Shown: positions 23,557-35,523 of the stretch, in pieces | Numbering within the stretch: the first letter of the stretch is position 1 | How the letters are laid out: each line of letters begins with the position of its first letter | Origin: Diacronema lutheri | Taxonomy: Eukaryota > Haptophyta > Pavlovophyceae > Pavlovales > Pavlovaceae | Assembly (NCBI GenBank): GCA_019448385.1 | Contig: JAGTXO010000011.1 | Location: 124,001 to 188,000, forward strand | Direction: 5' to 3' | Length of the DNA stretch: 64,000 bases | Program-made: the position numbers and the translations under genes | The notes under the pieces: generated by a model | The model's input: the letters and a program-made list of their open reading frames with translations, nothing else | Database searches by the model: none | Told to the model about the DNA's origin: nothing

Positions 23557-24227
23557 GCGCTCCGTCGGCGGCGGCGGCGGCGCCGCCGCCGCCGCCGCCC
23601 GCGCCGCCGCCACCGCCGCGCGCGCCGGCATTGCGCGCCAATTCCGAGTCGACCTCGCGTGCGAGCGCGTCCAGCTCAGCCAGTTGCTGCCCGCTCGCGC
23701 CGCCGCCGGCGCACGCGTCCGCCGCGGACTCGGCGCCGCCGGCGGTCACGGGCGCCAGAGCGCGCGCGCCGTGCGCGCCGGGTGCTGCGGCCAGCGGGCC
23801 GGCGCGCGCGCTCTCTTCGGAGCCGCGCGAGCCGGCTGATCGAGCCGTGACGGTACTCGTCGTGTCGTCTCGCGGCGTGACTGCGTTCACGGCGGCAGCC
23901 ACCTCGCGCGCCGTCAGAGCAACGCCGCGCGTCCTGCCGCCGCCACCGTCACCGCCACCGCCATCGCCACCGCCACCGCCATCGCCGTCGCCACCGCCGT
24001 CGCCACCGCCGCCGTCGTCGTCACCGTCACGCTCTGCGCCGAGCGCCGACTCGAAGCGAACCACGCCGCTTGCGCCGCTGAGCGTACCCCCACTGCCGTC
24101 TGCGCTGCCCGCCGGACTGACGAGCGGCTCGTTGGCGGCCACTGCGCCGCCGGGTGAGCCCAGCGGTGGCTCGGCCGACCCGCCCACGGCCGACCCGCCC
24201 ACGCCCGCCGCGCACGGCGCTGCTGCT

Positions 24228-24258
<31 letters not shown>

Positions 24259-24441
24259 TCGCGGCGGCGGCGGCGGCGGCACTGCCGCGCATCGCTCGAA
24301 TGTCGAGGCGGGGCAGCTTAAGGCGACCAAGGCCGAGGTCGACGCTGCCGGGACCGGCCAAGCCGCGCGCGCGGCGGTGCGCCTTGCCCGACGGCGCCTT
24401 GTCGGGCGGGGGCGGCGGGCCGGGCTGTTGCGGCTCGGCCG

Positions 24442-24473
<32 letters not shown>

Positions 24474-27400
24474 GGCGTTTGCGCGTGCGGCGTGTGGGGC
24501 GGCGCTGGCGGCGTCGTATGGCCGTGAGGCAACGATGGGGGATGCGCAGAGGCCGCGCCGGCCATGTCGCCGCCCATCGCGCCGTCGCCGGGCGCGCTCG
24601 GTGGCGTTGACCCTGACGTCGTGCCGCCCGCGCCAGTAATGGCTGTCGCGGACGGCGTCGCGTCCGCCGCGCCCGCCGCGCCCGCCGTCGCGGGCTCGGC
24701 CAGCGTCGACGGGGCCGCGCGGCGGTGCAGCTCGTGCACATGGACGGAGGCGGACGCATGGACGGAGGCGGACGCATGGACGGAGGCGGACGCATGGACG
24801 GAGGCGGACGCATGGACGGAGGCGGACGCCCACGAGGACGCACGTGACCTGTGCGACTCCTCCAACCCGCCATTGCCATCAGCGCGCGCGCTCGCGCGCT
24901 CGTCGTCGCCGGCGCGCGGTGCGGATGGCTGGGGGGTGCATGCGAGTGTATCGACGCCCGTGCCATCGCCGCCATCGCCCTCCTCGCCCTCGCCGTGCTC
25001 TGCGTCGCGGCGCGCGCGGGCCGCTGCCGCGGCCACCGACGCCACGCAGCCGCGGCAGCGGCCCGCACCGCCGCCCGCGCCCGCGCCGCCCCCACGGCCC
25101 GCACCGCCGCCCGCGCCCGCACCGCCGCCCGCGCCCGCACCGCCGCCCGCGCCCGCACCGCCGCCCGCGCCCGCACCGCCGCCCGCGCCCGCACCGCCGC
25201 CCGCGCCCGCGCCGCCGCCCGCGCCGCCCGCGCCCGCGCCGCCGCCCGCGCCCGCGCCGCCACTGCCTCGCTGCTGCGTCTCTCGCGTCGGCGAGCCTGC
25301 GATCGAGCCGCCGATGAGTGCGGCGCTGCGTAGGACGTTACCATATTGGTCTGTAGTCGGCAGTTGGATCCGTAACCGTGGCGAAAGGATAGACCGTCGC
25401 TTGGGAGGCGTCGGCGGCGGGCCGTGCGCGCCCATGTCGCCGGCCCTCGCGGTGCTCGTGCCGTCTCGCGCGCCCGCGCCCGCATCGCCGCCGCCATCGT
25501 TACCAGCGCCGCCGCTGCCGCGCCCGTCCTCCGCGCCGTCCGACATGCCGCCGCTTGCCGAGCGCGTGAGGCCGAGTCGACGCATGTAATGGCGGTGCTT
25601 GCTGCCGAGTGTGGGCCGCGACTGGCTGCATGCGCCCCCGCCCCCGCCCCTGCCCCCGCCCCCGTCCCCGCCCCCGCCCCCGCCCGCGTCCGCATCCGCC
25701 GCGGCGACGGCAGCCAGCGGCGACGGCATGGCGCCGTGCCCCATCCCGTCGGGCGCGAGCGCGCGCGATGGCGGCATGGGCGAGGTGAACCCAAAGCTTC
25801 CGAGGCCGCGCGCCGCGCCCACGTCCGCGCCCGCGCCGAGCGCCGCGTGCGTCCGGGCGACGTCGCTGCAGCTGTCACGATGGCCGCCCGCCGCGCCCGC
25901 TCGGACGCACAGCTGCACGTCGCGCGGCGATGCGCCGTTCGCGCCGCCACACCCTCGCGAGCTGCCGCCGCCTGCCGCTGGCGGCTGCCGGCTGCGCGAG
26001 CCGCGGCACGCGGGCGATGCGCGCGCCCAGGGGCCCTGCCGCGCTGACCTGCCGCCGCTCCCACCGTCGGCGGAGCAGCGCGCGAGCCCGGCCTCGCCGC
26101 CGTCATCGCCGCCGCAGCTGCCGCCGCGCCCGTCCTCGTCGCCGTCGTGGTCATCGCCGCCGCGCGTGGCGCGCGCGTCGCCGTAGACGTGACCGCGCTG
26201 CGCGTACCCGCCTCTCTCTCCGTACCCACTTTCGTACCCACTTTCCCTACGCGGGCGGTAGAACCAAATAATCGACGGGTTGTGGTGGTACACGTACCTG
26301 CGCGCAGGGCGCCGGCAGCCGTGTGCAGCGCGCACGCGCGAGCGGGTGTGCGTGGTGGGCAATGCACGCGACAGGCAGCGGCGCACAGCGCGCGGTGGTG
26401 GCCTGGCGGCGCGGCGGCGCGGGGCACGCGCGCACACACACCTGCCGATGCACTGCCCGACGCGTGGCCAGATGCGCGGTCGCTGCACCTCGCGCAGCGC
26501 TCGGCGCGCGTCGCGCCGCCCGTCAGGCGTGACGTAACACAGCGTCACCGAGCGCATCGAATGCGAGCAGTGCGCCGAAAGCCACAGGCGCGCCCACGCG
26601 AGCCCGCCCGGCGCGGTCAGGATCCGCGCGCCCGCGCAGCAGCAGCAGAGGGCGAAACTGGCGGTGATGCACGCGATGAAGATGGCGAGGGACGACGCCT
26701 CGGCAAAGTCGACCGTGAGCGGCGCTGGCCGCTGTGCGGGCGGCGGCCCCGAGTCTGAGACGCGCGCGCCGCTCGCGCCAGCGCCGTCGCTCGACACCGC
26801 CGCGCTGTTCGCCGCGTTACCGGCGTCACGGCGGGCGCGCGGCGGTGGCGAACTGAGCATCGGCGGAGGTGGCGCTGGCATGCCCGCTGCCGCAGCCACC
26901 AATATGGTGCCGAGCTCGCCAGTCGGCGTCTGCGTGCCCGCCTGCGTTCGCAGACGCACGATGGCGGACGTGCCGTTTGCGGTCGCGGGCGGCGCGCCTC
27001 TGCCGGCGAGGACGGCGGCGCGCGCGCCGGCGGGCCGTAACGCGGACGGCTGAACCGCCACGCCGAGCACGCGCGCGAGCCGCAGCCGAAGCGCCGCCTG
27101 CGTGCCCGCGCCGAGCGCGCCAAGCCCGGCCGTAGGCGAGGGCGCGATGGCGGGCATAAGCGGGGGTGGCGGATGGCGGCGCAGCGGCCATGGGTGGGGC
27201 GGCGACGGCGGCGCTGGCAGCAGCGGCGCAGGTAGCAGCGACGCGCCCGCGCGCGGCGGAGGCGGGGGCTCGCCCCATTGCGCGCGCGATGCCGAGCCGA
27301 ACGCGCTCGCGCGCGCCGGCGGCGGTGCCGGCGGTGGCCGGCGCGCCAAGCGCCTGGCTTGCCGCGCGCTTGGGTGCGTGCTCAAAGCGCGCCGTCGAGA

Positions 27401-27628
27401 CGCGCATTCTGCGGCGTGGCACGCGTCGCACGCGGCGCCGTCTGGTATGCGCGCCGCGCAGCAGCGGCCGCACACGGTGCAGCCCGCGGCGGGCTGGCAC
27501 ACATGCGCGCGCTCCAGCGCACGCCACGGCGCGTCTGACCGTCGGTGCGCGGGCGAGCCGGCCGTGGGCGGCACGCGTACGGCGCCAAGCAGCTCGACGA
27601 GCAGCACGAGCGCGCTTAGCGGCCGCAT
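21797..27628 (-). CDS. Very large single-pass membrane protein with Cys-rich ectodomain and low-complexity tail
   Basis: The frame runs from ATG 27628 to the stop at 21797. One intron fits well (26441-26298, donor GTGTGT, giving GQCIGRYVYHHNPSIIWFYR), leaving about 1895 residues. The N-terminus MRPLSALVLLVELLGAVRVP is a signal peptide. Next is a compact Cys module, CTVCGRCCAARIPDGAACDA followed by CHAAEC, then a Pro/Ala linker and one transmembrane helix (SLAIFIACITASFALCCCC, about residues 310-330). The remaining about 1500 residues are intracellular by this topology and mostly Gly/Ala/Ser/Asp-rich, with repeats such as VHASAS (24737-24832) and GAGGGA (about 25060-25262). More introns could hide in the tail because stops are rare in this GC-rich DNA. 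Function unknown. Confidence 0.6.
24737..24832 (-). repeat. 18-bp in-frame coding repeat
   Basis: Five tandem units of GCATGGACGGAGGCGGAC (plus strand) encode VHASAS repeats on the minus strand in the large membrane protein. Confidence 0.85.
25060..25262 (-). repeat. 18-bp in-frame coding repeat (GAGGGA)
   Basis: About ten near-identical units of GCCGCCCGCGCCCGCACC (plus strand) encode Gly-Ala-Gly-Gly-Gly-Ala in the large membrane protein. The array is a good candidate for length variation. Confidence 0.85.
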
Positions 27629-27898
27629 CGCGATGTGCTGGGGGTGGGGCGTCCCCTATTTTATGGGCGGCCGTGGCGCCATCGTGCCAGCAGTTGAGTC
27701 CAAGCACCGCAAAACATGGGCTCAACACGTTGATTGTGAGTACTATGGGGGTACTCATAATCGCCTACGGGCGGGTCTCAGCATGGAGGCGTGCACGGGG
27801 CCGAGGCGTGACAAACGGAGCGCGCGAAAGAGTGCACGCAGCGTCGGGCCGAAGACAGGGGGGCAGAACACTCACACGTCAAGACACCAGACCCATCA
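27629..27898 (-). promoter_or_regulatory. Upstream region of the large membrane protein gene, with inverted repeat
   Basis: These 270 bp separate two minus-strand genes. At 27732-27762 GATTGTGAGTAC and GTACTCATAATC form 12-bp arms with one mismatch and a 7-base spacer, about 105 bp upstream of the start codon. It could be a dimeric factor site or part of the upstream gene's 3' end. The region is less GC-rich than the flanking coding sequence. Confidence 0.5.
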
Positions 27899-30800
27899 CT
27901 ACCGCGCTGTGGCTGCGACCGGCGCCTGCGCCAGCGCCGCCAGCTGCACGTGCGCGCGCGCGCCGCTCGCGCCGACGATCTGCATCGCGCTCGCGGTGCG
28001 CGCACGCGCGCTGATCTCGAGCGCGAGCAGCCCGGTGCCGACGAGCCGGGCGTCGAGCGCGGGCTCGTTGGCCAGCGTCGCCGCCGCCTTGCCGCCCGGC
28101 GCGTCGCACCAGCCAGCGGAGAGCTGCAGGACAACGCACGATGGCGTCGCGTCGCCACCGCGCGCGCTCGCGCCCGCACCAGCGCCGGCGCTCATGCCAG
28201 CGGCGCTCGCGAAGCCGAGGCGCTGCCGTGGGACGAGGCGCTGGGCGGGCGCATCGTTGAGCGAGCGCCGCCGGCCGCGCACGCTCGCCGCGCCCGTCCG
28301 TGCGCCGCACGCGCCGCCATCGCCCGCGCGCGAGCCGAGCGGCGCGGCCGACACTCCGCCCGAGTCCGCCGCGGCGGTCGATGCGACCGGCGCGTGCGTG
28401 CAGCTCGGCCCATCAGCCGAGTGGCGTCGCCATCGTTGGCCATCGTCCGCCGGCACGCCCAGCCACGCGCCCGTCGCCGCCGAGCTGCCGCCCGTTGCCC
28501 CGCCGGCGGGCGCGCCGCCATTGCGGATGGGCGCGAGCGGCGGCGGCGCGCGGCCTTGCGCGCGCGCGCCGTGCGCCCACGCGGCGGGCGCGGGCGGTGC
28601 CGGACCAGTCCGGTCGTCTGCCATCGTGCAGAGGGTGCGCGCGCGCAGCTGCTCCGAGGTTGCCCGAGCGATGGCGGGCGCCTCGTCGCCGGGCGCGCCG
28701 TCGGCCATGTCGGCGGCCGGCTGACCGTGCGCGCGCGTCACGAGCTCGGCGACGGCGAACGCGGCGGCGGATCGCAGCGCCGCGCCGGTGCGCGGCGGCG
28801 CGAGCTGCGCCGCGCCGGCGCGCGCCGGCCGCGGCGAGCGGAGCGGCTGGGCGACGCCGTCGCGCTCTGATGGCGCGCGCGGCGTGGCAAGCGGCGTGGT
28901 AGGCGGCGAGGCAGCCGGCGCGGCCGGTGACGTGGCCGGCGCGTGTGCAGCGGGCACGGCAGGCGCCTCGTCGACTGCGTGCGGCGCGCGCGAGCCAATC
29001 GACACGACGAGCTGCGCCGCATCGGCGGCTCGAGGCAAGGAAGATGCGTCAGGCAGGCAGCCCCCAGGCAGGCAGCCCTCAGGCAGGCAGCCCCCAGGCA
29101 GGCAGCCCTCAGGCAGGCAGCCCCCAGGCAGGCAGCCCCCAGGCAGGCAGCCCCCAGGCAGGCAGCCCCCAGGCAGGCAGCCCTCAGGCAGGCAGCCCTC
29201 AGGCAGGCAGCCCCCAGGCAGGCAGCCCCACGCGTGCGGCTCTTCGTCAGCGCCGTCGGCACGCGCCGCGCCCGCGCCCGCGGGCGCGGCGGCGGCGCGT
29301 CGCGCGTCCGGCGCCGCGGACGACGCGCGCCCCGTGTTTGCGGGCGCGGGCGTGCCGTCGCCGAGCGCACCAGCCCACGCCGACGACGCGGAGGCTGGCG
29401 AGGCGGTGCGCGGGCGCGGGCGCGGCGGCTGCGCTGGCGGCTGCGCGGGCGGCGTGGGCGTCGGTGGGCACAGCCGCGTCTCAAACGGCAGGCCTTCTCG
29501 CATCTCGAACGGCAAGCCTTCTCGCGGCTCGTCATGCGCGCCGTCGAGCGCCGCGCTCGCGCGCGCCGACGGCGGCCTGGGCACGAGGCACGCGGGCGGG
29601 CGCTCATCGGCGCCACGAGAGCCTGCCGACAGGCGGCGCGCCCTGCCATGCTGCGCGCCATGCACGCCGCGCTCGCCCAACGCACCGCCCGCCGTCGCCG
29701 GCCGCGCCGCCGGGCCACGCGGCGCGCCAGGCTCGTCGTCTGGCCACGCGAGCGTGTTCGACCGCCTCGTGCCGGTCCTCCCGATCGAGCCGTTGCGCGG
29801 CCGCCATGCCAGCCAAATGTCCTGCACACCCGCGCAGGCCGCGCTACCGTTGCTTGCAGCGCAGCCTCCGGCCGCCGCGCCGCGCGCCGCCGCGCCGCGC
29901 GCCGCCGCGCTCATGCCGTCGCGCGCGCCAGGCGCCGAGCCGCACCGCTCGCGCGCGACGGCGCTGCCGCCACGTCGAGCGCCCGCCGCGCCAAGGCCAA
30001 TGTAGCCGCTCGTCACGTCGTCATCCTCGCGGCACGGCACGTGCGCTGCCGGCCGAGGCGACGGCGCGCGGGAGTCCACCGTGCTGCCAACGTGGCGAAG
30101 AAGCTCGGCCCGAGGCGACGGCGCGCGGGAGTCCACCGTGCTGCCAACGTGGCGAAGAAGCTCGGCCCGAGGCGACGGCGCGCGAGAGTCCACCGTGCTG
30201 CCAACGTGGCGAAGAAGCTCGGCCCGAGGCGACGGCGCGCGAGAGTCCACCGTGCTGCCAACGTGGCGAAGAAGCTCGGCCCGACGGCTGCCGCCGCCTG
30301 CGCAGCCGTCGCCGCCGCCGCCTGTCGCACTGCGCAGCGTGGGGGCGGACGCGATCGCCACCGAGCCGCTTCCACCACCGCCGCCATCGTGAACACAGCA
30401 AGCGCCGCGCTCGCAGCCCGCCGATCGCCATGGCGGCGGCGAGCACGCGCCACCGCCGCCATCGTCTGCGCCAGCGCAGGCGCCGACACTAGCACTGGCG
30501 CCGCCATGCTGGTGGCGCTCCCGTGACCCCAGCGCCGTCGGTGGTGAGGTGCGCGTGCGCACGCGTTCGTCGATCCGCCCGCCGCGCGCGCCGCTGCCCG
30601 CACCCGCGCCGGCAGCGGCCGCCGCGCCGCCGCCGCCGTCCACGGCGCGCGGCTCACGCGGCGCGGCGCCGCTCGCTCGCCAAGGCGGCCGGTTGGCCGG
30701 CGCGGCGACGCCACGTGCCAGCGCCGCACCGGCGCGACCGGCGGCACGCGGCGCGCCCGGCGATGTTGTTCGGCCGTCGCCAAAGCCGCGGCGGCCTTCC

Positions 30801-32349
30801 ACGAGGCCGTCCGCGTTGCCCGACGGGCGGAACGGCGCGCGCTCGCGCCCGGCGGATGCTGCGCGCGGCACGCTCGCGCCGCCGCCGCCTCCCAAGCCGC
30901 CGCGCGGACGTGCGCCGAGCTCGTCGCCGCCCGAGCCGCCGGCGCGGAACGGCGGCGGCGACGCGGCGGCGGCGCTCCACCGGCGCGCGCGCCACGCCGA
31001 CTCGTCGTCGTCGCGCTCGAGCCACGCGCCCAGCCCGCCGCTCTCAAGCATGCTCGCGCGGCGCGCGCCCGCCGCGGCCGCACGCCGGCGGCCGAGCGCG
31101 CTGCCGGTACCCCCGGCCGCGGCGACGACGTAGAGTGGGTGTGCGCGCGGGTCGCCACCGGCGGACGGCGGTCGCGCGCCGCCGTCGACGCCGTCGACGC
31201 CGCCTTCAAGCGCACGCCGCGCGCGTGCCGCCGCCACCGCCGCCATCGCCAATTGCAGGTCGACGTCGTCGGCGGCGCGCGCCACCTCGGGCCCGTCGTG
31301 CGCACCGCCGACTCCGTGTGCGTCGACTCCGTGTGCGCCGGCCGCGCGCACTGCCTTGCGCGCGCGCGCCGCGGCGGAAGAGCCGTCCGCCAGCCACTCG
31401 TCGCCATCGTGCGGCCGCTCGTCGCCATCGTGCGGCCACTCGTCGCCATCGTGCGGCCACTTGTCGCCACCGCCGTCCGCGCGCGAGTTGCGCCGCGTTG
31501 CGCCCGTCGACGCGTCGGCATCCTCGTCGCCGCCGGGCAGCGCGAGCGTGCGCGCGCCGCGCGCCGCGCGCTTGCGCGGCGACGCCTCGCGCGCACTCTT
31601 GATCATGCCGAGCCTGGTGACCGCCGTGGCGACGGAGAGCGTCGAGCGCGCCACATCCCACAGCGCGCTGCCCGAGCGCGGCGCGCGCGGCGCGCCATCG
31701 TCGTCGTCGTCGAGCGCGCCGGCGGCGAGCGCGGCCGGCGGCGCAGTCGCGACGGACAGCGAACGCGCGCGCGCGACGCGGAGCTCGGACATGATGGCGG
31801 CGGCGGAGGCGGGGAGGGAGTGGCGGCGCGCGCGCGCCGCGGCGGCGGCGGCAGCTGCGGCCGCCTGGTTATCGCGCAGCGCCGTCAGCTCGTCCGGACT
31901 CGCGTCGGTTGTGATCCGGCTGTGGGCGCATGGTAAAATGCGGGGAATTGGGGGGGGGGGGGGGGGGGGGAGGGGCAGAGGAGGGCGATTGAGGGCATGA
32001 GAGGGTGACTTTGGCGTGGGCGCGGTGTGGGTGGCTCTGACTGCGAGGCGTCGTGTGCTGACTCTGACAGTGAGGTGTGGTGTGCGTTGAAGGGGCAGGG
32101 GCTGGCGTGCGGCCGCAGCAGGGCGCAGGGCAATCCAGTCGCCCAGTAATCCCACCGAAAGAGCTTGTGAGTAAACTGCAGATAGGCATTTTCGCCGATG
32201 GTGTCTGTCCACATATCGGCGAGCACGAAGAGAGACGAGGCGAACTGGTCGATCGTCATTGGCAGCGGCCGGGCGAAACGGACACCTTCGCCCGCGTACC
32301 GTGAGTCGAACCTGTGCGCACGCGCGTGAGGGGCGGGCATGGGCGCGAG

Positions 32350-32416
<67 letters not shown>

Positions 32417-33313
32417 GGAGGGAGGGGTGTGTGTATGGCGCGCTGCGTGCCCGCCGCTGGACTGTGATCGTGAGACCAGCGCCGTGGAGCGGTACGATTG
32501 AACGCGCGCACAAGGGGGGGCGCGGGGGGGGGGGGGGGGGGGTGTATGGCGCGCTGCGTGCCCGCCGCTGGACTGTGCTCGTGAGACCAGCGCCGTGGAG
32601 CGGCACGATTGAACGCGCGCACAAGGGGGGGGGGGGGCGGGGGGGGGGGGGTGTGTATGGCGCGCTGCGTGCACGGCGGAGCGGTACGATTGAACGCGCG
32701 CACAACGTGAGGCCGCGCGCGCGCAACGTGCGACCGCGCGCACCACCAGTCGTTGCACGCCTCACGGTAGGCATCCCATTTGCTCAGGTCGGGCGCGAGG
32801 CAGCGTGAAATGCGAAAGTGCAGGGAAAGGTACCTGCGCAAGCCAGCGGACGGCGCGCGCGCGCGCGCGCGCGCCACGAGCCGCGGCGTGAACGCTCGGC
32901 GCTACGTGTTGGCAAAATGCACGATGAAGGGCGGCGCGCCGCCGGCAGGCGCGCGCGCGAGAGAGAGTGACGCGCGGCGCGGCGACGCACTGCTCTTTGC
33001 TCATGAGGTCCGACCCCGAGAGGCCGACGGTGGCGAAGAACTGCTTGGCGGCGAGGCGGAAGGCGGGAAACGCGCGCTTGCGCACGGCCGCACGCTCGGC
33101 CCGGTGCTCCGCCGAATCCCAATCCGTGTTGCCGCCGCGCCGGAACGCGCGGACCGCCGACGGCGTCGAGCCGCGCTCAAAGTCAAACGTCGTCGAGTCG
33201 GTGCGCGCCATCATCGGGCCGGACGCGAGCTTGCGGCCGGTGGGGACGACCAATCGCACGGGCGCCGCCATCGCTGGCAGGTGGCGCAGCGCGTGCGCCC
33301 ACGGGTCCTCCAT
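27899..33313 (-). CDS. Large protein with short conserved N-terminus and about 1300-residue repetitive tail
   Basis: Exons 33313-32991, 32833-32744, 32311-32156 and 31919-27899 give about 1529 residues. The first three exons encode a compact, well-ordered region: AFPAFRLAAKQFFATVGLSG, then QYLSLHFRISRCLAPDLSKW rebuilt across intron 1, then MTIDQFASSLFVLADMWTDT and NAYLQFTHKLFRRITTD across intron 3. The helical pattern suggests a degenerate EF-hand-like or calpain-like helical domain, but loop residues are not canonical. Exon 4 is one 4-kb exon rich in Ala, Gly, Arg and Pro with several coding minisatellites. Intron 3 starts GTGGGA, a weak donor chosen because it keeps phase; intron 2 contains a 62-G run. 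Family not recognised. Confidence 0.6.
29045..29225 (-). repeat. 15-bp coding minisatellite (GCLPG/E)n
   Basis: Twelve tandem 15-bp units (plus strand AGGCAGGCAGCCCCC or ..CCCTC) encode Gly-Cys-Leu-Pro-Gly/Glu on the minus strand. A Cys every five residues is unusual inside an otherwise Cys-poor protein. Confidence 0.9.
30053..30283 (-). repeat. 57-bp coding repeat, four copies
   Basis: Four near-identical 57-bp units encode a 19-residue repeat, ELLRHVGSTVDSRAPSPRA, on the minus strand. Copies differ by single bases, indicating recent expansion. Confidence 0.9.
31391..31470 (-). repeat. 21-bp coding repeat
   Basis: Four units of CTCGTCGCCATCGTGCGGCC (plus strand) encode GD-E/K/R-WPHD repeats in the tail of the large minus-strand protein. 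Confidence 0.8.
32354..32415. repeat. 62-base G homopolymer
   Basis: The longest homopolymer in the window lies in intron 2 of the minus-strand gene at 27899-33313 (C run on the sense strand). Two further copies of the downstream block CGCTGCGTGCCCGCCGCTGG at about 32440 and 32556, each with its own G run, show that the intron grew by duplication. Confidence 0.85.
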
Positions 33314-33471
33314 CTCGCAAGAACGCGTCGAGTGCGCGTTCGCCGTCCACGCGCGGGGCGACAAAATTAGAAGTGGGACACTTCGTGGTCGGGAACGCTT
33401 TGAGTACCGGAGGGGTGCTTCGCCTTGCCGGATTCCGATGCCGGATAACCAACCCGGTCGCCACGTGCACG

Positions 33472-35489
33472 ATGGCGCGCCGGATGATCGTCGGCGGCAA
33501 CTGGAAATGCAATCTGACGCGCGCGAAGGCGCTCGAGCTGGCGGAGCAGCTCAACGAGCTGGACACGACCGACGTCGAGGTGGTCGTCGCGCCCGTCGCG
33601 CTCCATGTCCCTCTCGTCCAAGCCAAGCTCAAGCGCGCGGTCTCGCTCGCCGCGCAGAACTGCGGCTTTGCGGGCAACGGCGCGTACACAGGCGAGGTGT
33701 CGGCGGAGCAGCTCGTGGCGCTCGAGGTGCCGTGGGTGATCATTGGCCACTCCGAGCGGCGCACCCACTTCCGCGAGGACGATGACCTTCTCGCCGCCAA
33801 GCTCGACGACGCGCTCAAAGCGGGATTGCGCGTCATCTTTTGCGTCGGCGAGTCGCACGCCGAGCGCGCGGCGGGGCAGACGGTGGAGGTGTGCGTGCGC
33901 CAGCTGGCCGGCGTGTTGCGGCTACCGCGCTTCACCCCCGCACGCGTCGTCCTCGCCTACGAGCCCGTCTGGGCCATCGGCACCGGCCTCGTCGCGACGC
34001 CCGCGCAGGCGCAGCAGACACACGCGGCGCTCCGCGCGCACGTCGCGCGCGAGCGCTCGGCCGAGGTGGCGGCGCGGCTGCGGATCCAGTACGGCGGCTC
34101 GGTGAGCGCCGCGAACTGCGCCGAGCTCGCCGCCCTCCCCGACGTTGACGGCTTCCTCGTCGGTGGCGCGTCGCTCCGCGCGGCCGAGTTTGCGACCATC
34201 GTGCGGTCGTGCGCCTCGGCGAGCGCGCCGGCCTTCGGCCCGTTTATGGCGGACTGGCTCGCGTACCCGGCGCTCGGCGCGGCGACGCTCCTCCCCGCCT
34301 TCGTCCCCGTCCACCCGTACGTGCACATGATCGTCCTCGCGTCCACGATCGTCTACGTGGGCTGCCACCGCGCGCTCGCGCAATCAGCGCTCGCGCCGGG
34401 CGTAACGACCGCCGAAACGGTCACACAGAAGGAGGTGCGTGCGCCCCGGCGCGTGGCGCGCGCGCGGAGCACGCGCGACGCGCCTTGCGTCACACACACG
34501 CGCGCGCGCGCATCAAGCCCGTCGACGCCGTGCCCCATCCCCCCCTCCTTTACCCCTTGTCCCCCTTTTTGTCTCCAACCCCACCCCTGCCGCGTGTTCC
34601 CGCCACTTTCCCTACGCCAGGCGATGCGCTTCCCGCTCTACGGCTCGGCGGTGCTCGTCGGGCTGTACGCGGTCGTCAAGCTCGTCAAGAAGGAGTACCT
34701 CAACGCGCTCATCGCCTGCTACTTCTTCGTCCTCGGCGCAGGCGCCGTGCAGCAGGCGGTGCGCGCGCCGCTCCAGGCGCTGCCCGCCGTCCGCCGCCTC
34801 AAGACGCACGTCTGGCGCGTCAACTGGCAGTTCTGGGACAAGGACGGTGCGCGCGGTGCAGTGGCCGCGTTGGCCGCGCCGCGCTGCGCGCCCGCCTGCG
34901 CGCCCCGCGAAGCCACCGCGCGGCGGATGTGCCCAGGTCGGTGCACCCGCCCGGCAACCCCCCTCCCCCCCCCCCTCGCCCTCGCCCTCGCCTTCGCCGC
35001 CGCCCCCGCCCTCGCCGCCCCCGCCCCCACCGCCGCCGTCACCCCCCGCCGCCGCCGCGCCGCGCCGCGCCGCGCCGCGCCGCGCCGCGCGCAGCGCCCG
35101 CCGAGAAAGTGGAGTTCAACGCGCTTGACGTGCCTCTGCTGGTCATCGGCCTTGCGCTCTCCTTTGCATACACGCGCACAAAGTGGTGGGTCCTTGCCAA
35201 TTGCCTTGCCGTGTGCTTCTCCGTGTGTGCGGTCGAGATGCTCACGCTGGGCTCGTTCCAGATCGGCTGCATGCTCCTCGTACGCAGCAGCACCGGCCGC
35301 GGCGCCATGCAGTTCGCTGCAGCCAGCTGCCGTGCCCCCCCCCCCCCTCCCCAACCCGCATCCCATTCCTCTTTGTCATAGTGCAGAGCTCCTTTGCACC
35401 TCCCATCCCTTCCGTGCTGCGCTGGCTGTGTGCCCCCTGCTCTTCTGCGCGGGCGGCTCTGAGCGCACGCCCGCCCGTCCGCTTTCGCC

Positions 35490-35523
<34 letters not shown>

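Noticed and set aside
21750-27135. Long plus-strand open frames opposite the large membrane protein gene
   Set aside because: They are Pro/Ala/Arg-rich mirror translations of Gly/Ala codons. The minus strand carries the signal peptide, Cys module and transmembrane segment.
33373-33471. N-terminal extension of the TIM-SPP protein as a targeting peptide
   Set aside because: The in-frame extension begins with GTG and contains no ATG before 33472; the TIM sequence starts normally at MARRMIVGGNWK.
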